From positions 1 to 48,838 of the forward strand of contig JAUCBJ010005938.1 of the NCBI GenBank assembly GCA_032718475.1: 48,838 nucleotides of DNA, written 5' to 3'. Shown here one piece after another: positions 20,501 through 32,500 of this stretch. The notes under the pieces were generated by a model. It was not told the origin of the DNA. It searched no databases and saw only the letters and a list, made by a program, of their open reading frames with translations. The stretch is from Nemertoderma westbladi. Lineage: Eukaryota; Xenacoelomorpha; Nemertodermatida; Nemertodermatidae. Each line of letters begins with the position of its first letter. Positions within the stretch are counted from its first letter, which is position 1. A program made the translations under genes and the position numbers.

Positions 20501-23500
20501 AAATTACTTCAGTTTTATATTAAAGTTACTCACTTAGAACTGTAGGGGCTAAATTACTTCAGTTTTATATTAAAGTTACTCACTTACTAGAACTGTATGG
20601 GCTAAATTACTTCAGTTTTATATTAAAGTTACTCACTTACTAGAACTGTAGGGGCTAAATTACTTCAGTTTTATATTAAAGTTACTCACTTACTAGAACT
20701 GTATGGGCTAAATTACTTCAGTTTTATATTAAAGTTACTCACTTACTAGAACTGTAGGGGCTAAATTACTTCAGTTTTATATTAAAGTTACTCACTTACT
20801 AGAACTGTAGGGGCTAAATTACTTCAGTTTTATATTAAAGTTACTCACTTACTAGAACTGTAGGGGCTAAATTACTTCAGTTTTATATTAAAGTTACTCA
20901 CTTACTAGAACTGTAGGGGCTAAATTACTTCAGTTTTATATTAAAGTTACTCACTTACTAGAACTGTAGGGGCTAAATTACTTCAGTTTTATATTAAAGT
21001 TACTCACTTACTAGAACTGTAGGGGCTAAATTACTTCAGTTTTATATTAAAGTTACTCACTTACTAGAACTGTAGGGGCTAAATTACTTCAGTTTTATAT
21101 TAAAGTTACTCACTTACTAGAACTGAGGGGCTAAATTACTTCAGTTTTATATTAAAGTTACTCACTTACTAGAACTGTAGGGGCTAAATTACTTCAGTTT
21201 TATATTAAAGTTACTCACTTACTAGAACTGTAGGGGCTAAATTACTTCAGTTTTATATTAAAGTTACTCACTTACTAGAACTGTAGGGGCTAAATTACTT
21301 CAGTTTTATATTAAAGTTACTCACTTACTAGAACTGTAGGGGCTAAATTACTTCAGTTTTATATTAAAGTTACTCACTTACTAGAACTGTAGGGGCTAAA
21401 TTACTTCAGTTTTATATTAAAGTTACTCACTTAATAGAACTGTAGAGGCTAAATTACTTCAGTTTTATATTAAAGTTACTCACTTACTAGAACTGTAGAG
21501 GCTAAATTACTTCAGTTTTATATTAAAGTTACTCACTTACTAGAACTGTAGGGGCTAAATTACTTCAGTTTTATATTAAAGTTACTCACTTACTAGAACT
21601 GTAGAGGCTAAATTACTTCAGTTTTATATTAAAGTTACTCACTTACTAGAACTGTAGGGGCTAAATTACTTCAGTTTTATATTAAAGTTACTCACTTACT
21701 AGAACTGTATGGGCTAAATTACTTCAGTTTTATATTAAAGTTACTCACTTACTAGAACTGTAGGGGCTAAATTACTTCAGTTTTATATTAAAGTTACTCA
21801 CTTACTAGAACTGTAGGGGCTAAATTACTTCAGTTTTATATTAAAGTTACTCACTTACTAGAACTGTAGAGGCTAAATTACTTCAGTTTTATATTAAAGT
21901 TACTCACTTACTAGAACTGTAGGGGCTAAATTACTTCAGTTTTATATTAAAGTTACTCACTTACTAGAACTGTAGGGGCTAAATTACTTCAGTTTTATAT
22001 TAAAGTTACTCACTTACTAGAACTGTATGGGCTAAATTACTTCAGTTTTATATTAAAGTTACTCACTTACTAGAACTGTAGGGGCTAAATTACTTCAGTT
22101 TTATATTAAAGTTACTCACTTACTAGAGCTGTAGGGGCTAAATTACTTCAGTTTTATATTAAAGTTACTCACTTACTAGAACTGTAGGGGCTAAATTACT
22201 TCAGTTTTATATTAAAGTTACTCACTTACTATAGAACTGTAGGGGCTAAATTACTTCAGTTTTATATTAAAGTTACTCACTTACTAGAACTGTAGGGGCT
22301 AAATTACTTCAGTTTTATATTAAAGTTACTCACTTACTAGAATTGTAGGGGCTAAATTACTTCAGTTTTATATTAAAGTTACTCACTTACTAGAATTGTA
22401 GGGGCTAAATTACTTCAGTTTTATATTAAAGTTACTCACTTACTATAGAACTGTAGAGGCTAAATTACTTCAGTTTTATATTAAAGTTACTCACTTACTA
22501 GAACTGTAGGGGCTAAATTACTTCAGTTTTATATTAAAGTTACTCACTTACTATAGAACTGTAGGGGCTAAATTACTTCAGTTTTATATTAAAGTTACTC
22601 ACTTACTAGAACTGTAGGGGCTAAATTACTTCAGTTTTATATTAAAGTTACTCACTTACTATAGAACTGTAGGGGCTAAATTACTTCAGTTTTATATTAA
22701 AGTTACTCACTTACTAGAACTGTAGGGGCTAAATTACTTCAGTTTTATATTAAAGTTACTCACTTACTATAGAACTGTAGGGGCTAAATTACTTCAGTTT
22801 TATATTAAAGTTACTCACTTACTAGAACTGTAGGGGCTAAATTACTTCAGTTTTATATTAAAGTTACTCACTTACTATAGAACTGTAGGGGCTAAATTAC
22901 TTCAGTTTTATATTAAAGTTACTCACTTACTAGAACTGTAGGGGCTAAATTACTTCAGTTTTATATTAAAGTTACTCACTTACTAGAACTGTAGGGGCTA
23001 AATTACTTCACATTGAATATGAAGTTGCATAATGTTATGTTGTCATTTCAGTTGTAATTAATGTTCTATAACTACATTGTCAATTCTTAGGCGTTAAGTA
23101 ATGTTGAAATTTTAGAATAAAATTATTTTACTATTGACAAGAATTATAATTTTAGTCACGAATTGTACAAAGCCGAATACTCAAGTGACATTCAAGAACA
23201 GCACACTCAAGTGACACTCATGAACACACTCAAGTTATATTCAAGAACAACACATTCAAGTGGCATTCAAGGACAACACACTCAAGTGACATTCATGATG
23301 AACACACTCAAGTGATATTCAAGAACAACATATTCAAGTGGCATTCAATAACAGCACACTCAAGTGACATTCATGAACACACTCAAGTGATATTCATGAA
23401 CACAATACACTCAAGTGACATTCAAGAACAACATATTCAAGTGGCATTCAATAACATCACACTCAAGTGACACTCATGAACACACTCAAGTGATATTCAA

Positions 23501-26500
23501 GAACAACACATTCAAGTGGCATTCAAGGACAACACACTCAAGTAAAATTCATGAACACACTCAAGTGATATTCATGAACACAAAACACTCAAGTGACATT
23601 CAAGAACAACATATTCAAGTGGCATTCAATAACAGCACACTCAAGTGACACTCATGAACACACTCAAGTGATATTCAAGAACAACACATTCAAGTGCCAT
23701 TCAAGGACAACACACTCAAGTAACATTCATGATGAACACACTCAAGTGATATTCAAGAACAACATATTCAAGTGGCATTCAATAACAGCACACTCAAGTG
23801 ACATTCATGAACACACTCAAGTGATATTCATGAACACAATACACTCAAGTGACATTCAAGAACAACATATTCAAGTGGCATTCAATAACAGCACACTCAA
23901 GTGACACTCATGAACACACTCAAGTGATATTCAAGAACAACACATTCAAGTGCCATTCAAGGACAACACACTCAAGTAACATTCATGAACACACTCAAGT
24001 GATATTCATGAACACAAAACACTCAAGTGATATTCAAGAACAACACATTGAAGTGGCATTCAAGGACAACACACTCAATTGACATTCAAGAACAACACAC
24101 TCAAGTGACATTCATGAACACACTCAAGTGACATTCGGAAACAACACATTCAAGTGGCATTCATGAACACACTCAAGTGGCGTCCCAGACCCACGTGGCA
24201 TTATAGATGGTCCAATAAAACAAACGTTAGTAATGTTTTTTTGCTGTACATGACTGCCACTTGAGTGTGATGTTCCTGCCTCACATTTCAATATTTTCCC
24301 TTGGGTTGAAACACCATTTGGTGTGCTTTTGTGGCGACCAAGTTAATTACTTATCACACAGTTTAGAGGATTTGTTTATCCGGCATTTTACAGTTATTGC
24401 ACAATAGTAAAAACATATGATTTTTTGAGCTGAAGCTGAAAACCTTCACCTTGTCTATACCTATCTGCTAAAACCTTACCTTTTGTTTCCCCGTTTAGCC
24501 ATATATTCTCTGGATGGTAAGGCGCTAAACGAGAATGAGAAGAAATTGTAGTAAATAACTACGTATAAGCCAAGACTACATAGCGCCACAATATCACCCA
24601 CTTTAGCAAGAAATGTTACTGGAAAAGTAAGGGGAGAGTGAAAAACGTAGTTCTTAGAGACAGGAGGAGAGGGGTGGAGAGGGGGGGGGGGGGGGGGACA
24701 AACAATATAAATTATATCACTAATGGAATGGAGCAGGTTCCAGCGGTGACCCGTTATTCTAACCAAAACAATAAAATCATCAGTTATCCGAATCACCTGT
24801 TACTTCCTATATTTTCCACTGGAAGTGATTCAATTTTGATTGCAATAAGAAGGCCTCCGCATTCCTATATAGATTATTGATATTGACTCCTAGGTAAATG
24901 TCTGCGCGTAAAACAGAAATGGGAAGTACTTCCGACGCAAACAAAGTTATACCTCACCAGGGGAAAATCTACGGTAATAAAAACTAAAGAAATAAATTAA
25001 AACTGAAACTTTAACCGTGATATATTAACTTTCGTTATGATTTTGGTAAGAATAACGTGCCACATTGCCACTGTAATCTGCTCCTTTCCCTTAATTGATA
25101 ATTTAACATTGATAAGAGACATTAATTCGCCGAGATAGGATTAACGTCACGCCCCCATGTCTTCCGTAACTGGAAGAACAATTCGGATTATAAAAATATT
25201 TAGAGACATAATTATCTAACAAATTATGTCAAACTCTGCCACCCAACTAATATCTATTAACAAACTGGTGGACGTTATTATTGCTCTACAGTTATTACCC
25301 AACACCTTCTAATAACACTGTATTCAGCCTACAAAATACTAATATATTATCTAGAATCTAGTAATTATAGCGACCGTTATTGCCCCTCACCTTGCGCATG
25401 CGCAAGCATGACTCACCTGCTGTTTCTCCGTCTACTCAGATAGTCTTCTAGCTGACTTCTAAACGATAAAATAAAACGGAACTCTAAAAGACACTCTCAT
25501 TGAACTGTAAGTTATTCGCGCAACATCAACACGCGTTGAAATTGTTTTGAGTCGAACATAAGAAGGAATTTATTAATTTTCGTTATCAGAAATTAAACCA
25601 AACCGATAAAAATCAAAACGAACTTTCACATCCTTAATTTATTTTCGAAACCAAAAATAAACAAATGCTTTTTAGAAATTTACAGGTATTCGTTATTTCG
25701 ATAATTCAAATTTGGTCATAACGTTGAAAATGAGATCCGTTATTTACTGGGTATGAAATTAATGACAATAATGTTTTTGCATCATATTTATGTTAGCAGT
25801 TAAGAAAACGCGCAAAGAAATAGAAAATAAGAAAGAACGTATATGTCAGTTCCGTTATGGAATAACTTACCACTAGAACTAACAATGGGGGTTACCTCTT
25901 GTCTCCAAGTTTCTGTTTATGGTACACAGAGCTACTCTATACTAACCGACCCACTGACCTGTCTGCAGGGCAGTCTGTCCTGCATAACGAACCTCAGGCT
26001 CCACTGAGAATGTTTTGAAGATAAGAATGAGAGGAGACTGTTTGTTCCAAGAGTTAAATCATCAATTAGAATAAAGAATTAGAAATAGTTAAAGTAATAG
26101 TAGTTATATAAAGAAAACACATACAGAAACGACAGTCAAGTGTCAGTATACCAATTACACAAACCATCTGTAAACATATCAACCACCACCACACACCACC
26201 CAACATTCACTTTAATTAAGTTGTCCTTGGTGACCGATTCACTCACCCCGACTTTGAGTTACCGCGTTTACCGTCTTCCGTATCATCCAGGTTGCGACCG
26301 CTAACTTTCTTTCCGATTTCAGCCAACGACCTGATAAAATTAATAGATGAATAAATTTCAAAAAGTCAACAAACTGCATCGTAAAGAAACAGAACAAGGC
26401 TTCCTGGAGTGGTCTCCGGACAATTCGTACCCGGAGAATTTGTACCCGAAATTTTTTTTGATGGGTACGAAATGTCCGGATACTGACTTGACTAGTGAAA

Positions 26501-29500
26501 GTACGCTATATTGATTTTTTATTCTAGCTAGTTTTTGCTAGCTGTTGTAGTTGTTTTAGCTCTTTGATAAATATTTTTATTCTAGAACACATTTTTTCTT
26601 TTTTTTTTGGAAAGAAATACCATCCTACTGTTAGGCCCCCCTCACACGGAGCAACTTGTTTCTGCAACTTGTTTCTGAAACTTGTTGCTGGACCCCCTCA
26701 CACACAGAAACAAGTTGCTGCAACTTGTTTCTGCAACTTGTTTCCGAAACTTGTTTCAGCAACTTGTTGCTGGACCCCCTCACACACAGAAACTTGTTGC
26801 TCAAGAAAATGACAATTATTTCAAAACAAATAGCTAACATTTCCAGTCATTTATATATAATATCAAATCACTCAATTTATCGAATATTAGCTCTAATCTA
26901 AAAATTGGATGTAAAAAAGGTTTTTTAAAAAGTTGCTGGGTATATAACTTCCAGCAACTTGTTGCTGGACCCCCTCACACACAGAAATAAGTTTCGGAAA
27001 CAAGTTGCAGAAACTTGTTGCTGGAGTCCTCACACACAGAAACAAGTTTCGGAAACAAGTTGCAGCAACTTGTTTCTGTGTGTGAGGGGGTCCAGCAACA
27101 AGTTTCAGAAACAAGTTGCAGAAACAAGTTGCTCCGTGTGAGGGGGGCCTTAGGTCAAATACTTGTTCTAGAAAAAAAACCTACATTATATGTATTCCGA
27201 CAATTCGTACCCGGACAATTCGTACCCATCATAGAAAAATTTTGGGTACGAATTGTCCGGCTACAAATTGACCAGGTACGAATTGTCTTAACTTCTCCTG
27301 AAGTGCTGAGTAATGGTTGACTTTAGTTACCAGTAGATAACTTTCGTATTATTTGGGAATCCGAGAGACCATACAGCCTTATATTATTAGGATTCGGATA
27401 CACCCAGATTACCCACAGTACTACTTGACGTCCTGCATAGCCACTCAAAGGTTTGAGTGAAATGCGACGCAAAGGCCGAAAATGTAAATAAACGAGACGG
27501 TATAGATAAAACACCAACTCGCTGAAGTACCAACAACAAAACATTAATGAAAGAACGACTAGAAAAGGTAAAGTATGATGTAACATTGTCATTAAGCGCG
27601 AACCATTAAATAAAGCGCGTCGAGACTGGGTGAAATACTATGTAACAGTAGCGTTAAGCGCGAACATTGGAGATAAAGCGCAACCAGTGTGAGTAAGGTA
27701 AGGTACGATATAAGTATATGTCATTTGTAAAGCGTGTGGTATGTAGATAAAGCGCAAACAATGTAGAGAAAGCGCAAACAATGTAGAGAAAGAGCGACTG
27801 GTGTCGATATACGACGATTAGTATGATTAATACGCAATCTTAAGTTACGACGTAACACAACGGCGTAAATACGAAGTAATTTAATAAGCGCTCTGCTGGT
27901 GAAAATATAAATAATGGTGATGGTATTACGCCTACGAGTCTGTGCTTACAGACACGCGCGATACAATGCTGCAACCACATGTCTAATGGTTAATAATGGA
28001 ACTAATATGTGTCGATATAAGCGCCAGCGAATAGTAATGAAGGATACTGATCTGTATAAACTTAAATAAAGATTGGAAACATACTTAACTTCAAGGCGAT
28101 ATAAACTGATCAAATTATGCGCAGATGCACTGTAATTAGGAAAGATGCAACAATAATATTGTTAATTGCAGTAACATATCCATAATAGAACGAAAAAAAA
28201 ATGCATTATGTTATACACGTATATACGTTGCATAAATACAATATTTCTTAAAAGGTAAGGAAGGAATCATAACATAAATAAGGATAAAATTGGACATGTA
28301 TGAGCTGTATGGTCTGGGCGGTCTAGGTCATGGTCAGGTCGTGGATAAGTGAGAAATTGTCTTGTCTGATCGTGGACATTTCATCTGGCATACCTTTAAC
28401 AAGAAATGTCATAATTTTAATAACATAATATTTGAAATAATCAACAAACAACAACAGCTCCAGAAATATAAATATATTGATAAACAAGGCGGGGTTAATT
28501 TACAAAAGATTTACCACAAAAACCAAATATTGGTATAGAAAATTAGGGTGCCATGGGCAGTACATGCCCGTCACTAAATACTATGCCACATGCAAATAGA
28601 ACAATAAGAATTGGCTTTATAATACTACCTTAGGTGTAGTGAGTTGCTACAAATCAAACAAATAGCATCACATTAATCAAATTGGAAAAAAAAAACAATT
28701 TACACAACTAAGATAACTGAAACAAGTTAAACATTATTTAATGTGCAAAAGATAAAACTTTACATTTCATTTTATCATAGTTTAATATTTGATTGTTGGC
28801 GACACGATACAGAACAATTCTTTACACAGCCGTATAAAGTTGTACATTATACATCCAGGATTATCTATATCTAGGAATCTACTAACCTACTGTGTTTTTG
28901 ATATTTTTTTCATTTACGAATAAAATATTTATCAAACTGAGTGGTTGTAATGTAAAATGGTATCTGTCTGTCTACGTGTTGTGAGTGAAGTTTCAACCAA
29001 CTACAAGGAACATTTAAATAAAACAATCCACAATAAAACACAATAAAATTCAAAACAAAAATTACAGACCATCCCACCCAAACAGCTTTTGGGTTTAGGA
29101 TGAAATTATGTGTGATTTCAATTGGGGTTGGTGATGGAGAAATAGAGGCTATCCATATCAGGTAATGATGTCCCCCTATTATAGGAGACGTTACCGGGAC
29201 ACTGACCACACTTTTAGTCCCTTACCTAACAACACTGAGTCCTTTGTGTCCACCTTGATGGCGATGGTGCTTCTTCTCGTGCTGATGGTGATGTTTTCTC
29301 AACATGACATTCTTTAGATCATCCCGCTTCTCAACTTCTACATGTCCCAGACTTATCAGATCTTCGATAATCTAATATTAGAAGAATACAAAACTTTTAC
29401 CGTTTTCTGATTTACCGTTTTCGCATTCTCACATTGACGACTCTATTTAGGATATTTGCTGCAGCCGCCTTGAACCTACTGTATTTACTTACCGTACGAG

Positions 29501-32500
29501 TACATATACAACGAGGAACGCGGGTGATAGTAGGGAGGGGGGGGGGGGGGGGTGGGGGGAGAGGGGGAGAGGGGGAGGAGAGATAGAGAGGGGATATAAG
29601 ATGGGGGTAGAGATAGGGAATAGGCAGGTTATTCAAAATTACATGGCAGGAGTGTAAGTAGGTATACTGTAAGGTGTTATAATATTATTCAAGAATGTAA
29701 ATGGAATATAAAATGGAGATGAACTTCTGAAATCTATAGATTAAACCCACCATCCCTCCCAAATTACATTAAAATATGTTTTTTTACAAAATTGCACATC
29801 ATTCTGATCCATAACCTACTGACTAATAACCCCTGTTACCCCATTATCTTATCCAGATATAATAGAATTTAGTATGAATAATATCCCATTTGGTTACCCA
29901 TGCAATAAACATGAATGGATAGAAGGATATAAGGAGGGGAGGGGGTAATAAACATATTATATTTTATAGCCCCCATCAACACAAGTGTTGATGGGGATTG
30001 GGGAGAAACACTTTCTACATAAGAATATATTATATACTTTAACTTTGCACTTTGTAGATTCATGGCCATCTTCAGTTTCACAGTCATCCTGGAATTACGT
30101 GCTTCTAACACCTTATGTATAATAGGTACAATTCCATCATAATATACCTAAAACATCTTAAAACACGTGTACGTATCTACTAATACCAAATACAAGTTGA
30201 TACAATAAGATTTAAGCGATTTGGAAAAATTAAAAAAATTTTTGGTCATATTTGAAACTGTAGCGTAGGTGCTGTAGTATGTTAGCACGTCTGATCCTAC
30301 ATATAGTTACAGGGTGTTGGTTACTAAAACTGAGTTAGGATTCAACTCAACAACAAACAAAATAATTAACCATAAAATATTTTGGATAATAAATTGTTAC
30401 ATTTTTTTTACACGTTAGATAGTGCCATGGGATAGGTGGGGTGGGGGGGGGGGGTCTACAAATTAGTGATTATTTGTTACAAAGGGTGAAAGGGGGGGGG
30501 GGGGGGTCAAAAAAACCTAAAAAATGCAATGTAATTTATGGACGGTCCCATTTAGGAGAGGAGGCCTTGACATGTTGAGTCTGACTCTAATTCTGGATAT
30601 ACATTTAACTGAGGTCATTGGTAGTTTAATTGCCGGTGATCACTTACACCTGTGTTAACCATTATATATTTGGTCAAGTTCGTAGTAGGATAGATCGATG
30701 AGAACTATTTCAAATTCAAGATGTTTTGAGAAGTTTAGGGGCTTGCTGTCATTAATTGCTGAAAAAAACAGCCTGTACTTTCGAAGACAGAATTATTCAC
30801 GGTGCCCACACAAATAATATCAATGGGCGGCGTGATGAAAGGGAGATAGATTATTGACCTTTAATACACTTCGATTATAATGGCTATGCGTTTAGTCGGA
30901 CCGCGTAAAGCAATTATATGAATTTAGACGGTAGATAATCGCATTAATCCCACACATTAGAACCGATCAATACACATAATTATAGTAACACAACAACCCG
31001 TTGGTACGTTAGCAGCTGTGCGCTCAGCATCCAAACAATTACACCGCTGCATTCACGTGGTATAGCCGCGGTATAGAGGGGGGGAGTAGGTAGGTACAAC
31101 TGCAGCGACATAATGGAATTGTGTACACAATGTGTTAGTTTGTATTGCGCCACGGAAATGTGAGAACGGAAGTTAGCGAATAATGTGTATTCGTAGGAGA
31201 ATCGTAGGAGAATTATAGGTCGATGTGGATGTGTGATTCATAACGACTGATTACAGGATTATTTTATGAAAATAATTAGCCATTACGATAATGTAATTTT
31301 TTTTGTAAATAATTGGGATGACAACACGCAACAAACTCGTGTCCGAAATTTCCGAATTTCCTTTGCTGCTTAGTAGTGGTTACAAAATTTCGGACATCAT
31401 GGCGCCATTAAATTCCGATGAATTGCGTTAGGGTCTGGAAAGACCTAACCAATAAATCCTAACCAAAACAATAAACTAGGATACGGATACGAGATATTTG
31501 AATTCAGCCATAAGGACACGAATATTTGGAACACGAATTATAGCGCTTATTTCTGTCTTATAACCTGTACATATAGTAATTCGTTTATTGTTTTGGTTAG
31601 ATTCAGACTTACTGTAACTTGTGTTTTTGGTGAAAACCTGGTATTCTTCACTGCAAAGTGAAATATAACAGCAGAAAGTCTGGTATTCTTCACATGGGCC
31701 AATTATCTGAGACAAGTAGTCTGTTCACAGTCGTGGAGATAATTACATATATAATTGTTATTAATTATCATTACAATTATAGTGTGAGAATATATAGAGT
31801 GATTAAAAATCACTACATTCTCACGTAATTGTTGTTGTAATTGTTGGTGCTGTGGGTAACTAGTGTGTAGTGTAAGTTGATTAAGAAACGTGATAGCAAT
31901 GTCTCTAAAGGTAATAATGGCCGCGCATGACAAATAGAAAAATTACTCAATGTTCAGTTTGGATTTAGTAGACTACATTTAGGTAGCGGAATAATTTAGA
32001 TATTACCTTATCAGCGATCATATCAATGTCATCTGCCTCCATGTCTAGAAGAACAGAATCTGTAGAAAGACCATGTCGCAGTTCGAATAGAGAGTGCAAC
32101 GACAAGGTCGCCACGTGGGGCTTGGACCATCTCTCGCCACCCTCCTCAACATCCTCTTCGAATTTAATCCACCTAAAAATTAAATAAATAAGAGGGTTAA
32201 CAAGAACAAAGCCCGAGGAAAACACAACAACATCTTTCCTGGCACAAGTTCTTATGAGCCACAGTGGAAAGTGTATTTTTATACGGGGGTGAGACCTGGA
32301 CACTGACGAAATCACTTGAACAACGAATTGATGGTTGCTACACAAGACTACTAAGGGCAGCCCTAAACATCAGCTGGAGACAACACATGACAAACGCCGA
32401 GCTTTATGATACAATACCACCTGTATCAATCACCCTCTGTGAACGCAGATTAAGATTCAGTGGGCACTGCTGGCGAAGTAAAGACGAGGTCATACCAGAT

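Noticed and set aside
13928-23010. CRISPR-like array
   Set aside because: The repeats are contiguous with no spacers, the host is eukaryotic and no cas genes are present; it is a satellite.
23415-24082. Repeat proteins with [13 protein letters not shown] motif
   Set aside because: By-product of a minisatellite; frames start and stop arbitrarily within it.
25868-25920. Extra 42-bp SLC4 exon between exons 5 and 6 (acceptor ACAG, donor GTAAGT)
   Set aside because: In the required phase it contains an in-frame TAG and no SLC4-like residues.
28910-29209. Small membrane protein
   Set aside because: The hydrophobic frame begins in exon-flanking intron sequence just after the exon 4 donor, with no motif or start support.
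31965-32345. A 126-residue minus-strand protein as one ORF
   Set aside because: Only 32007-32172 is SLC4 coding. The rest is intron and antisense LINE.
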